Shown here: piece after piece, positions 34,356 through 46,594 of the stretch
Position numbering within the stretch: position 1 is the first letter of the stretch
How the letters are laid out: each line of letters starts with the position of its first letter
Origin: Davidsoniella eucalypti
Lineage: Eukaryota > Ascomycota > Sordariomycetes > Microascales > Ceratocystidaceae
Length of the DNA stretch: 64,000 nucleotides
NCBI GenBank assembly: GCA_004009845.1
Contig: RMBW01000003.1
Location: forward strand, 682,001-746,000
Reading direction: 5' to 3'
Translations under genes and position numbers: made by a program
Notes under the pieces: model-generated
Database searches by the model: none
Told to the model about the DNA's origin: nothing
The model's input: only the letters and a program-made list of their open reading frames with translations

Positions 34356-37300
34356 GATACATAGATCAGTGGTGTTGAATACAAAGCATGATCAATACAG
34401 GGCTATATCGACAAGACTAGTCAGCCCTAAAGAAAAGAGACACTATGTGTGTGACACTGCGAGAAAGAGCAAACCCTTTGTTTCCATTGAGAAAACCAAA
34501 TACCCAAGAGAACGAGAGGGGTATGGAAGAGAAAAAAGCTTCGATGTACATGTATAAACTAAGCTTTTTGGGTCGGTCAAACATCTCTGGCCTAGTTTGC
34601 AGCTTTGGGGGAAACAAGAGTGACTGTAAAACTAGTTGTAATGGCTAACTAAACCCATGAGGGAAACATTGGCTATACCACTACTACTATAGCTGCGATT
34701 TACTGGATAGGGTTGGAATGTAGGCCACTACTACTACAATAACTATGTACCATCTGCTAGATGGGGTTGGAATATAGGCCATTAGTACTACTTTGAACAG
34801 GCCAAGTAGCATTAATAGTGGTGATATATAGAGTGAAGAGGCGAAAAAAAAAAAGAAAGAGAAGAAAAGAGGAGAAGGAATGGGCACATGCACGGCTGAC
34901 TTGCATATTGTACGGGCAAAATAGTTCGTGTTCTCAAATTCCGGAAATGTACAGAATATCAGCGTGTATATTGTACACATGTGGATGTACATGTGTATGT
35001 ATAGCATCCAAAAGCAGGAGATGTGATAGATTCCGTGTGTAAGTGTTTTATATTGTAAGACCTGCAGAAAACAAGGCAATATATGGCTCGTTCTAGTTCA
35101 GTAATAGGGATAGCGCAAGAAAGCGTATGCAAGGAGAATAAGAGGGGGAAAAACAGTGTATAGGTGTCTATATGATGTCACATTCACATAAAATGATAGA
35201 TTCTGTGCCTTTCTTTTGCTCCCTTTAGCACATTGGGCATGTATTTTGTAAACGGAAACTTTTTCAGTTGTGGTTTAGATTCATACTGTCAGCTGGTTAG
35301 ATCTGACATACTAGGGTTCACTAGGGTTTGTGGACTGGAAGATTCAGGGCGGGACGGAACGATTTCAGGTTAGCACAAAGAGGGAAAACAATTGATTTGA
35401 AATATAGAAAAAGGGTCTTTACAAATAGATTGTGCTATCAAGGTCTAGTTTAATATGGGGAGATTTCTAGACCGGCTTTTATATTAATTAGATTGTTTTT
35501 TGAGTTTGAAAGGCCAGAGTTAGTTGACTACTGAAAGATACATAGATTAAAGCAAGGGCTGGTTGAGAGCCACAAGGAAAGATACAAGAAACAAAATAAA
35601 CGCCCAGAAGCAAGGTGAAAAAAAGAAAAAAAACGAAACTAAGAAAAACAGATCTATATTTGAACTTGTTAAGCCAAGCCGCCGAGCAAAGAAAAAGAAA
35701 AAAAGAAAAAAAAGAAATGCATAGATTAAACCGAGCCAGGGTGATTGCATGTTCGAACAGACTTTGTTAGTGAGCGTTGCAACGGACCAAGGAAGAAGCG
35801 TTGTGAACGGACCAAGAACCTGAGTAAGAGAGACAGGGAGAGCAAACAAGCTTCGAAAAAGCTTGGATTTATCATGGTTTCTTTTTCGTTTTTTTTTGCT
35901 TCGGCCTGAAAGCGGCCGTCTTCGTATCGATCTATCAAGGGAACCCCCCTCTCCCCTTCTTCCTTTGGGCTGTCCTGCGGGCCTTGAGTTATCGAAAGCT
36001 ACATTGCAGTTGCAATGATGAGAGTAGAGATATGCAAGGCATGATTTGCATTTTGCTGCTCTTCCGCCTCGTGCCTTTTACCTAGGCTTTGGTAGGAAGG
36101 GGGGGGAAGACGTCCAACTAGAACAACGACTCCAGATTTGTCGTGACCTTTTTGGACGTTGGAGAGAAAGAGAAGAGAAGATATAGAAGGAGTGAGAGGA
36201 GGAGGCAAAGCCGAATAGAGAAATAAACCGAGAACGGGAATATACAACATTCGCCTGTGTACAATATATATGTGCTTTTTTTGCCTTGGTCGTTTGGTTA
36301 TTAGTTGTCGTTAATAAGCAAACAAAGATAAAGCAGCAAGAACATCAATTATGAGCTAGAGCCTCTTTTGTGGTAGTTGCTTTGAATTCTCTGTCTGTTA
36401 CCATGGTTTACAGCACAAGCAATAATACATACACAGTAGGAAAAAAAAGTGCAAATTTTCTTCTCTTTCTCTTCTCACCATCATTCGTCGCCTTCTTTAT
36501 TTCCGAAAAAGAACTTCGACTGTTGATGGGAGAAAAGAACAATGTTTTTCCCGATCGTCTAGTTATTCTTCTTGTTTTGGATTTTTTCTTCTCTTCTTGG
36601 TACTTCTTTAGTATCTCTTACTACTTTATTTTCCTGCTCTTGGGCCTTTATTAGCGCTGTCTTGTGTTCTCTCATTTTCCATCTCGACCTTGTTCTTTTC
36701 TCTACATGTGTTTTCAAGAGCTGCATCTTTTTTCACTTGCTTCTACGTGTTACCGAATTGCCTTTGTTTCTTACTTTGTTGGGCCACCAGCAGTAAACAA
36801 CAGCGTCAGAAAAAGAACACCAATATTCGCCGGGAACTGCGTTGGGCTTCGCTACATCAAAGCAGATACAAGGGAAACAAGCGCAGCTTAGCAAGACCGA
36901 GCACATGAAAGGATGAGGAGGTGAATGTCTTAATCTGGCCAATCTATATGTACATATCTCTCAAATTGCTCTAGTTCTAGTCCTAGTTCTTGGCTCTGCT
37001 TCCACCGCAAAAGCTACGATAGCAAGGAACTAGCCAGCTGGATAGGCATAAGAGGGAATAAAATCCACAGCTGACCTTCTCGTCTTTTGCTTCTGGGTCT
37101 GGAATTGCTCTGTTGCTCCAACTCTGTCCATCTCGTTATCTTGGCCATCGATCGACTCACCGGCCTTGACACCGAAGTCACGCCTTCCAACTCGCTGAAG
37201 CCCATGCTCGCTTTGCCGTCCATCTACCGCTGTTATTATCGTTATTACTACTACTCTATACTACTACTATACTGTCTGCTAGTACCGCATCCACCAACTC

Positions 37301-38265
37301 GCTTGGCTCGTCGATTGCTCGCCTTTTTCTCCCTTTTACTCTTAATCCATCTATCTGTCTTGACTTTGTCTTGCTTTTCGCACTCTCCCCACAAGCCGTC
37401 TTTCGGAAGACGTGACCTGATCGATCCGAATTTCATTGGGATTTTTTTCTTTCTTTTTTTCTGGCTTTGGCCTTACCCTGGAGCTTAAACCTGGATCAAT
37501 TCTCAGTCAATTCAAGTTATCAACATCTCCTCCCTCTCACTTAATCGGCCGAGAACGCCTGAGGCTTCTTCCTTTTCGTCCTTCTCTACCATCATTTTCC
37601 CTTTTCTCCTGCTCGATCGCACCCGACCATAGACGACCAAAGTCTTGCTATACATAGTATAGATATAGACATAGAAGCTCTCTAGAAGTGCCGACCTGCC
37701 GTCAACCGGTCCAATCTGATCGGCTTTCTCTCCCCGGATTGAAGCTTGACTCCTTTGCTTGTGGAGTTGATCTTCAAGCATAAAACAAACGACGAACAAA
37801 AAAGGCGACAGGCAAATGTTCTAGACAGAGGAGCTTTGGCTTTGGCACACATTGGACCTTACCAATTGCTTGATTATCTATATTTATCATTTTTTTCCTA
37901 ATTTTTTAATCCACTATTTGACGTTGTACTGATATTAGGCACACGTTCTTGGATATTTACTTGCCTATCGCTCTGGGTACTAATAATCGACAATACATAT
38001 TCCAAGTTACAGCCTTGACTCCAATATCGGCCAAATATACAGCTACATGTATATGTACATTTAAATAACCCTCCGACAAAGTGACGATACCCGACAAACC
38101 ACCAGCTCTGCCATTCGATCGACAAAGTCGCGCCGCTCCGCCCATTCATTTCCTCCCTGTTGTTGCTCTCGCCCATCATCGTCTTTGCTGCTGATCGCGC
38201 CAAACATATCGCTCAATATCTCCTCGCACACATAAGCCCACAGCCCTGCCATTCGTACTCCTACA
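34356..38265. other. 3.9-kb gene-free interval upstream of the Zn2Cys6 factor
   Basis: No supportable gene. Contents: an imperfect ~54-bp tandem repeat (34655-34800, listed separately), purine-rich A runs (about 35610-35715), and a strongly pyrimidine-rich plus strand from about 36440 to 37640. The last ~205 nt before the start codon contain no ATG. This is the probable promoter and leader of the transcription factor that begins at 38266. Open frames here are low-complexity by-products of the pyrimidine runs. Confidence 0.6.
34655..34800 (+). repeat. Imperfect ~54-bp tandem repeat, about 2.7 copies
   Basis: The unit contains GGTTGGAAT followed by TAGGCCA and a run of ACT/TAC steps. GGTTGGAAT occurs at 34711 and 34765, giving the 54-bp period. 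A more diverged first copy begins near 34655 (GGGAAACATTGG, then CTATACCACTACTAC). The copies differ by scattered substitutions. It lies about 300 nt past the RQC1 stop. No function is evident. Confidence 0.75.
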
Positions 38266-38540
38266 ATGGCCGGAGTTCCAGGCCAAGCTGATCTGGAGCC
38301 TCCACAGCTTCGGCCTGTCATGGTTCCACCAGGCGCCGTGCCGCCTCATATACAACAACACTCTATGCACCGCTCGCACCAGCTGCCCCAGATACAGCAG
38401 CACCAGCACCAACAGCACCAGACAAAGCACCTGCATCTCACGTCACCACAACAGCCACAACATATAAACCATCACCACCAAGTTCTCCCGCAGCCGCCAT
38501 TGTCCATGCCTCCACAGCAACAGACACAGCAGATTCTTGC

Positions 38541-38576
<36 letters not shown>

Positions 38577-41284
38577 GCAACAGCAACAACAGCAACAACA
38601 GCAACAAACACCGCACAATGTCTATATCAAGACTTCCTCCACTCCAGGGCTCTCGCCACCGCAAATGGGCTTGAACAGCGCTAATTCCTCTGCCGGCCCT
38701 TTGCAGTCGGCTATGAACCCGAATACCAACAGCACGACCAACTCGAACAACACCCGCAGCATTAAGCGTCCCAGACCCGTCAAGTCTTGCACTGAGTGCC
38801 GAAAACGCAAGCTCCGTTGCGATCGTGGGCTTTCCTGCGCTCAGTGCCAGAAATCCCAGCGCCAATGCAGATACGCCGCTGACAACGATCCTGCGAATCT
38901 CTCTGACGGTTCTGATATAGAGGCCGAGCAGCGTCCTACGAAGAAGATGTTCTCGGCGTCATCTGCCGGCCTTGGCCTAGGAGGAGGTGGCGGAGGAGGG
39001 GGAGGCGCACCTGGAAGCTCGGGTAGCGAGCACAAGCCAATCGGTGTGATGCGGAATGGCGAGTATGTATCGCTGGAAGAACTCGTTACGCGTCTGGAGC
39101 GATTAGAACAGGTCGTAGTAGCAAAGAGCCCAGCACGTACCGACCACTCTAGCTCCAAGATGATCAATGCCGCCAGTCCTAAGACGATCAGACAGTTGAC
39201 TATCAAGAGTGATGCTCTTAGAACTCGTTTCTTTGGACAGAACAGTCCGAGAGTGCTTCTTAACCTGGTACGTATCCTTCTATTAGTGATATATATATAT
39301 ATGTGTGATGAAGACGTGACATACATCCCGTTTAATAATCGACTCTAACCAATATATCCCCTCATTATAGTTTCCCCAAGCCAAGAATCTACTTGCAAAT
39401 CCATCTGAGAATGACAGTGTGCGCGACCTATTCATCGTACTGGAAAATCTACACAAGTTCCTCCAAGTGGAAAACCGCAAGGCTGTTGCCGCAATCACGG
39501 TCTTTGTCGACTCAATGCTTCCTATTAACAAGCGTATGACTGACATTCTACCGCCGCGGGATATATGCATGCCCCTTCTAGATACCTACTTCGATACTAG
39601 CGAGGTCATCTTCCGATTTCTGCACATTCAAAGCTTCCGCGCCAAGTGCGAGCTGTTTTGGCAGGGAGAGATGAACGACGACTACTTCCTACCCCAACTT
39701 CTAACGGCTGTGGCAATTGGGTCGCGTTTCAGTTCCAAGGGCCGCGGACTATCGCATGAACGAGCTGACGGAGTCCATATTCCCACAGCCTGTGCGCTTG
39801 TGCGCTCCTGGCTAGATGGTCTCAGAGGAAAACAGCTTGTCGATATCACAACGCTACAGACCGAACTCTTACTGCTGCATTGCATGCGTCTGACCAACCT
39901 AATCCGTGACCACGATGCTTGGACTCAGCTAGGATATGTTGTGCGTATGGCCATGACCATGGGCCTACACCGAGACCCTTCAGAGTACGAGAAAATGCCC
40001 ATCTTTACGGGAGAGCTGAGACGGCGTCTGTGGTTTTCTATCCTAGATATGGATCTCCATGTGTCCATGCTCTGTAACTTGCCAGCTCTTGTCAGAGACG
40101 GCGATTACACGTGCCGGCCAGCGCTAAATATTGACGACAACTGGATATCGGAGGGCATGACGGAACTACCCAAGGGCAAGCCCATAGAGGAGCCTACCGA
40201 CTGCCAGGTTCACTGTTACGCAGCCATGACGCTACCGGCGCGACTGCGAGTATCACATGTGGTTCACCGAATCGACAATGTGCGCGACTATAGCGAAATC
40301 CTGGATCTCGGACACAAGCTAGAGCGCTATCTCGAAGACATCAACTTTGTGTTTCCCAGGCATTCGATCGACGCACGCGGCCTCAATCGTCTCTGGCGTC
40401 TGCGTGTCATAATGGATATGCACGTACGTAGACCACTTCTGGCCCTTTTCCGTCCTTTTGCCCTGGGCGTTTCAGAAGCACCCAACGAAATCATCCGTTC
40501 GTATCTACGTTCGTCCATGGTCATTCTACGGTACATGGATGAAATCGACCCAGAAACACAGTATGCGCCACAAGTACGTGACATGTACCGACAATTACTA
40601 CGACAGGACATCATTCAGGCGTGTTTCTCATTGTGCTTCTTTGTCAAGAACGCCATCTCGCCACGTCCGTCGGGCACTACGGTTACCTTCGATGAAGACC
40701 TGTCGCCGTTGGTAGGCAACGACATCTGGGCGCCAGAACGGCTGATACCGACAGTCAAGTCGTCGCTCGACTTCTTAGTCGATGGCGTCAGCGCCAACGA
40801 CATCAACGATATCGTGTCTCTATCGGTAGTGTTCTACAGTGTACAGCGGTCAGATCCTAAGGTGTCGGATGTCAAGCAGGGTCTAGAGGCAGTGCGCTCA
40901 GCGTGTATACGCAACATGAACTTGTCACTGGATAAGCAAATCAGCTTGTCAACACTACAGATTCCCGGTAATAACCTGCATATGCAACATGTGTCGTCAG
41001 GACACACCCCGATGGCGTCGCAGGGCCAGATCCACTCTGGACTCAGTCCAGATCCGATGATGTTGGAACAGTTCCAGGTTCGGCCAAACATGTACATGGC
41101 CAATGAGACATTAACGAACGGAGTGGTAAGTCGAATGTCCCTTCATCACATGGTGGTCTGTGTAATCAACCACAAGGGATCAAAGCTAACATTGAACGTG
41201 TGCCTGTAGATGCAAAACACCGACTTGTTCTTCTGGGACTTTGACAACTGGAGTTCCATGGTTCCTCCTGGTGCTCCGGGTTAA
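38266..41284 (+). CDS. Zn2Cys6 transcription factor with polyglutamine tract
   Basis: Three exons (38266-39267, 39371-41125, 41210-41284), with introns of 103 and 84 nt, give 943 residues. The head is rich in His, Pro and Gln and holds an uninterrupted run of 22 Gln (residues 93-114). The zinc cluster is canonical: Cys175, 178, 185, 191, 194 and 201 (CX2CX6CX5CX2CX6C), preceded by a basic stretch. A Gly run follows, then the conserved NGEYVSLEELVTRLERLE heptad-like dimerisation segment. A fungal-specific transcription factor domain covers about residues 400-700, including AWTQLGYVVRMAMTMGLHRDP and ELRRRLWFSILDMDL. The last exon adds an aromatic/acidic tail (DLFFWDFDNW) that could be an activation segment. 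I do not recognise the specific orthologue. The FFGQNSPRVLLNL stretch is shared by a conserved group of fungal cluster factors. Confidence 0.92.
38542..38607 (+). repeat. Polyglutamine-coding CAG/CAA repeat (22 codons)
   Basis: 22 consecutive Gln codons, a mixture of CAA and CAG in irregular alternation, lie in the N-terminal head of the Zn2Cys6 factor. The codon mix suggests selection for the glutamine tract rather than simple recent slippage. Confidence 0.95.
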
Positions 41285-44200
41285 ATATGAAGAATTTACT
41301 GCCACCTAGTTCATGACCGTTTTGATTCTTGCTCTTTTTTTCATCTATGTTTTCTACTACATATTATTTCCGACATATCCTTCAGCCGTCCTTGACGCAT
41401 CTCAAAAACCACTCGCTCATCATCTCTCACCCTAGTTTTACGCCATCTTATCTTTCTTTATTATTTTGTTTGTTTTTTGGCCGCTGCTCTACTACAAAAT
41501 AGAATGTATAATAGGTCTCTATTTAGTCAGCATATCACATGTTTCTTTGCTTTCGAGCCTTTTTTGGTTTTATTCTTCCCTTTCTTATCTGATATCATGT
41601 TTCTTTTTTTCTAGCTGTCAGCTCTGGGACATTGGAGGCATATTTTTTGGAATATGTGCTTTCTATCATATATTTTGCTATTTGTCCTTTTTTTCCTTCT
41701 ATGTTTAGCCATGGTGTTTCCTGTACATTATTATGTTGTTTGAATAGCCACATGAAATCATGCTCCTTTGTTATAGGACACATATCGTATGTCTTTTTTC
41801 ATATCTTCAAGGAACTTCCTTCTTTTTGCTCTGTCGTATAGACGAGGAGAATATACGGCGATGCTATGTACAGTTTTGTTTCTCTCTTATTTGTCTCTTT
41901 GCCATTCCCTTTCCGGGATTTCAAGTTCCGGCGTGACAAAAATGTCTGAGCAAAGCAAAGCAAAAAAAGATGTGCCGGCAAGTTGTAGTGAAGGGATAAG
42001 CAAAGAGAGAGGTCAGCAAGACACCACACAGACCATACATGAACAAAGCTATTCATGCGGTCTCATGCGTTGTGGTTCAAGTGAGGAACAAGACGGGAAA
42101 AACGCGTTAGTTGTTAGCTTGTTACGGCGTTAGCTCAGCTTTTAAGCTTGATGTGCTGTGTGATCAACAGCTAGGGTCTATTCGGGAGGCGGGGGGGTAT
42201 TGTGTTGAAGGAGCTCTGGTAAAAAAAAGAGACAAAATTAACATGACCCCCCGAGTAAGCATTAGGGTTGCAGTGTTTGATCGACCTGGAAATCAGTCAA
42301 GAAGAGAGCGGTCTAAATAGGACGTGTAGACGAGAACGGTACAGGCGAACAGGAACTAGACGAGGGGAAGAACTCACAGATGGGATGGTGAGAATAGAAA
42401 GGGTGAGCGACGAACCAAAAAGTATAAATCTACCAAGTAAAACAAACAGCAGAATATCAGATGTTTTTGCTGGGACAAACGTTGGTTAATTTGCATGTGA
42501 CAATTAGACTTTTTTATTATATTTTTATTATATTTTTTATGAGACACGACGTGAAGTCTTGATTGACTTACTCGTTCTCGACTGTGGTTTCGTTTCAGAC
42601 AAAGCAGGAGAAAAACAAGAGACATTGGATTCTTAATCAGTGAAAACAGAAGATATATGACTTTGAATTATTAGTCTGAATTACAGCAAGAAAGGGGAGA
42701 GTCCCCAAGCTTTGTAGCGCATCAAACTGGACAGTAGAGATGGCTAGAGATGGTCTCGTCTCTTCTTTCTCGGATCTCTTCTTTTGGTATCTAATGCCGA
42801 ATTCGTGGTCTTGGCTGTAGATTCGGGTCGCCTGGAAAGACAATACTTGAAACGCATGGATGACCACTGGAGTATGACGTTGTAGTTCAACCGGTTTAGC
42901 TCATAAAAATGTCGTGAAGATATATGACATGCTATTCGGGAACGAGGGGGGAGATAGATGTAAATATTGGTACTGCATAAGAACAAGAGAGAGTACGAGA
43001 AAGAGGCTGAGCAAGCCAAATCAAGCTGTCAAGTTGGTACGATGTTGTCAGAGACATGAAAAAAAGAGAAAAAAAGACAGGAAAATGGCACATCCGTTTT
43101 GATGCCGGATGTAACGCTAAGAAGGAATAAAAAGAGAAAAGAAAAGAGCTGAGCCAAAAAAAAAAAAAACCAATAAAAAAGGGTGTGATGTCAAGTTTAG
43201 AGACGTTGTTTTGCTGATATGTAGCGAAAAAATGGAGACAAAGACACGACTGAAAGCACCATGGAAATCAGTGATTTATCATCGTGTCTTGTTATTTTCG
43301 AGGCACGGGAACTTGCAGGTTCCGAGAATCCAAATCGTAGGCATCTCGTGATTTAAATTGTTCGAGACTAGAAATGTATGACAGTTTTCCTTTCTTGTGA
43401 CACGAGGCTGAAATTTGAATTTGAACATGGTTAGAGCCTATTCTGTGAATATTGCTCAAGATCAAGAAATGTCCGACTGGCTTTTATCAAGATCTTGGTT
43501 GATGTAATTCGGAAAAAAAAAAGAAGAAAAGAAGATGCAGGTTGCCTGAAGAAAAGGCGATCTTGAGATTTTCCCGGAAAAAAAAGAAGAATAAAAAGAA
43601 GAAAAAAAAAAACAAGCCGATTCTTGACTACGTTGAACAAATCAGGAGATTTTCACAAAGATAGATGAAATCCGACAAAGACTTATCTTCTTTCCTTAAT
43701 TTTTTCTCTTATATCGAGTATTATTATTTTTCTTTTTTTTTTCTTTCCCCTTTCTCCTCATTGCTTTAATGCTTGGTTCCCGGCAAAGTTCTGAGACGCA
43801 CGTTGTTAGGAAAATGTAGTGAGAATTAAACTAAGGCCATGAACTCAGACTTGTTACATGAATCAAAGCCCCCCTCAGCTAACCAGGACTATACTTGTAC
43901 CGTTTGGGGGCACTTAACCGTTTGACAGGCCCTGCGATCTCTAGGCCTGTGCTCGATCGGTAGGGTTAGGAGTGATGTAGTAGCGAGATATAACAGATGC
44001 TGATATAGTAGAATCTGGATATTAGAGCAGATATAGTTGCAATAAAATCTACTCTGATGCAAAAAGGACGCCATGGAACCATACACGGTGCTTTTAGTCT
44101 CTTATTTCTCTTCTCTTTCTTACATCTTGTTGATTCGTTGTTCTTCTGTCAACGGAACGAGGCAGCAGACCGAAGTTCCTGGTATGAGAGTAGAGCTGCA

Positions 44201-44333
44201 TCCAGCTGGTTCTGTCTCTTTTAGCTATCTCTTGTGATATTGTCTTCTTTTTCTTTTCCTTTTCCTTTCCGACTCTTCTTGTCGATACAAGCCATCTTCG
44301 AGCCCCCCCCCCCCTTTGGCAATCTTCTTCAAC
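41285..44333. other. 3-kb interval between the Zn2Cys6 factor and the rhodopsin-like gene
   Basis: No supportable gene. T-rich in 41330-41900 and A-rich with several A/G runs in 43040-43620. A 9-nt C run (44305-44313) lies just before the next start codon. The right end should hold the promoter of the gene beginning at 44334. Confidence 0.6.
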
Positions 44334-45618
44334 ATGGCGCCTTCGCCGATGCACACCATGACTCTGGCCACGCCGGCCGACGAACTTGCCGCCGACGGCG
44401 TATCGCCCATAGCCATTGTGCGCGGACCGGCGCTAGTCGCCGTATCCGTAACCCTAACCACGCTCTCTCTGGCATCGTGTGTGCTGCGCTACATTGCCCG
44501 CCGCCGTCGGACGACGCGCCGTCTAGCCTGGGATGAATACACCATGTTCGGAGCCGCCTTGATGGCTATAATCGCTGCCATACTGACCAGTCTGGAGGGC
44601 TCGCTGGCCGGGGTCCCTGCCCGCACAGTGAATGCCATGCGGCTACAGTACTCGGCCGAGCCACCGCTGGCCATCAGCACGGCCCTGGCCCAGGCCTCGG
44701 CGTGCTTCTTCCAGTATCGCCGCGTGGGCCATCGGCGCGCTTGGAAGAGTGTGGATGCAGCGCTGATTGTATTGCTGGCTATCATCTCATTCATGTTCGT
44801 GCTCACGTCGAATCTGCAGTGCCAGCCGTTAGCTCTGCTGTGGGATGCCACTGTCGTGGGTAGCTGTGTCGACGATAGCGTCGATGTGGCCATCACTATG
44901 ATCCATGCTAGCTTCACTGTGGCCGTCTTTGCTTTCACCGCGGCATTCTTGTTGTCTGCCGTGGCTGCCCTGCCGACTGGCTCCGATACGGGATCGACGC
45001 CCCTCCGTACGCCTTTCTATATCGCCGCTGCCGGCCAGCTTATCTGCGTCGCCATCGGCATCGCCTGGACCTATGAAGTCTCGCAGCTCGGAGCTCGACC
45101 GGCACTTAGCAATCACATCTTGCTAACCAACATTCTATTTGTGTAAGTGATAGGCCGTCTCACCCATATATTCATATTCTTGGTCCCCTTGCTAACCGAT
45201 CTTGATGTACAGCGTTATGGGGAATATCGCCATGATCTCGGCCAACATGCTCCCGATTATGCCTCTCTTCACCGCCCAACCCACGATGCTTCCATCCAGG
45301 CTCTCTTCAGCCTCGGATCACGAAGATACAGTGGCTCGCGAGAAGCAAACATCCTCTGAATCGGATCTCGAAACTGGAGACTTCGAGATGATCACCAAAT
45401 CCAACCATAGCCCTGGAGGCTCTACCGTCACCAAAGAAACAGCCTCGGATGATAAGTCGGGCGATAGCGATAGTGACCGCATCACAAAGACTGTCAGCGT
45501 CCGCGTCACCGAGCAAGATGTGTCGGAAACCGACGGCCAAGCCCCGAGCAAGACTCTCGGCTACGAATGGATCCAGACATTGCGTGGCAGTGATAGCGAT
45601 ATTGGCGTGGCCAAGTAA
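44334..45618 (+). CDS. Fungal rhodopsin-like/PTH11-type integral membrane protein
   Basis: Exons 44334-45142 and 45213-45618, with a 70-nt intron, give 404 residues. The first ATG in the frame is used. Hydrophobic segments occur near residues 25-45, 65-85, 130-165 (weak), 170-185, 195-220 and 235-255, and one spans the splice junction (LLTNILFVVMGNIAMISANMLP). This is roughly the seven-span layout of the fungal 'rhodopsin domain' membrane family related to PTH11-like proteins. The tail is hydrophilic and Ser/Asp/Thr-rich. It has no CFEM cysteine module and no retinal-binding Lys that I can identify. The third span region, usually well conserved, is short and Arg-rich here (FFQYRRVGHRRAW). Function unknown; a sensor role is only inference. 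Confidence 0.7.
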
Positions 45619-46244
45619 GCCAAGTCCGAAGCTGGCCGGTCTTGCTAGACTGGACATCCAAACAATACCTTTGTCTTTCTGTGTTTCTCTATATAATGAA
45701 TCTGTCCGGCGACTATGTTCGCGAGGTCTTAATGTCTCTCCTTTGTATCTTTTGGCTAGCTTTGAAAGCTCTGCTATTGCGTTTATGACGCTCATTCCTA
45801 TAAAAGCTCTTTCCCCTTACCTTGTTCTATGAGTTGGCAAACTGCTGATTCCCTTATTTCTAGTTGGCTGGCTATAAAAGCCTGCACAATACATAATATA
45901 TACATGTACATGCATACAAATATGCACTCCATATAGCTCGTTTAAGCACGTCTGACACATGGCAAGTCAACAATAGACAAGAATATGAAGCAGAAGATAT
46001 CGTCACGTGACGTATTTATGATCAAATGTATGTTGGTAGTGTGAAAAGCATGCGCTATGCTGGTATATATTGTGGCACGACTGAATATAAAGATGATTGG
46101 GAGAAAAGTAAGAGTGAAGGAATAAGCCATCTATCTTTCTATCATTGTGGATATGTACAGACGGGTTCGCTCAGCAACAATTAGTGTGAGGCTTCCGGCG
46201 GGGTTTATGTTTCGAGTTTAATTTTGGCTAAAGCAGCGACTAGT
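45619..46244. other. Intergenic between convergent rhodopsin-like gene and ATX1
   Basis: Short 3' flanks of two convergent genes. The notable item is a perfect 12-bp palindrome at 46001-46012 containing CACGTG (listed as a finding). No gene seen. Confidence 0.7.
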
Positions 46245-46594
46245 CTATGCAGCGACAACCTCGATGCTCCGCTCGGCGCCATCAGCCTTGCCGGCGGTGA
46301 TCTTCTTGCCAGTCTTAGCAATGGTAGCCAGCACGGTCTCGTAGGACAGCGACTCGTCGGCGACAATAGTGGCAGTTTGCTTTTCGAGAGATACATCGTG
46401 GGACTTGACGCCTAAGAAGCGAAAGATAAGGACTGCTGTTAGTAATGATATTCTATGCATCTAGAGGCGTATACAGATACGCCCACTTGGCTGGAATAGA
46501 GCTCACCCTCTAGCTTAGTCAGGACACGGTTGATGGCGCCGGAGCAGCCACCGCACGACATGTTGACGTTGAATTCGTAAGTGTGTTCAGACAT
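46245..46594 (-). CDS. ATX1: Copper metallochaperone Atx1 (HMA domain)
   Basis: Two minus-strand exons (46594-46507 and 46411-46245), joined over a 95-nt intron, give 84 residues. This is close to the usual Atx1 length with a slightly extended Ala/Glu tail. The protein begins MSEHTYEFNVNMSCGGCSG, so the copper-binding MxCxxC loop is intact (Cys residues 14 and 17). The intron interrupts a Gly codon directly after VLTKLEG. The second exon carries LEKQTATIVADESLSYETVLATIAKTGKKI, where the Lys-rich end matches the surface Lys cluster used to dock on Ccc2-type ATPases. From family knowledge, Atx1 carries Cu(I) in the cytosol to the Golgi copper ATPase for loading of multicopper oxidases. No copper-responsive promoter element was identified with confidence. 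Confidence 0.94.

Noticed and set aside
34687..35079. 130-codon minus-strand hydrophobic frame
   Set aside because: It is built from the tandem repeat and purine runs (Phe runs), with no ATG context or homology that I recognise.
37087..37488. 133-codon plus-strand hydrophobic frame upstream of the Zn2Cys6 factor
   Set aside because: Leu/Tyr/Phe-rich by-product of a CT-rich leader; no family resemblance.
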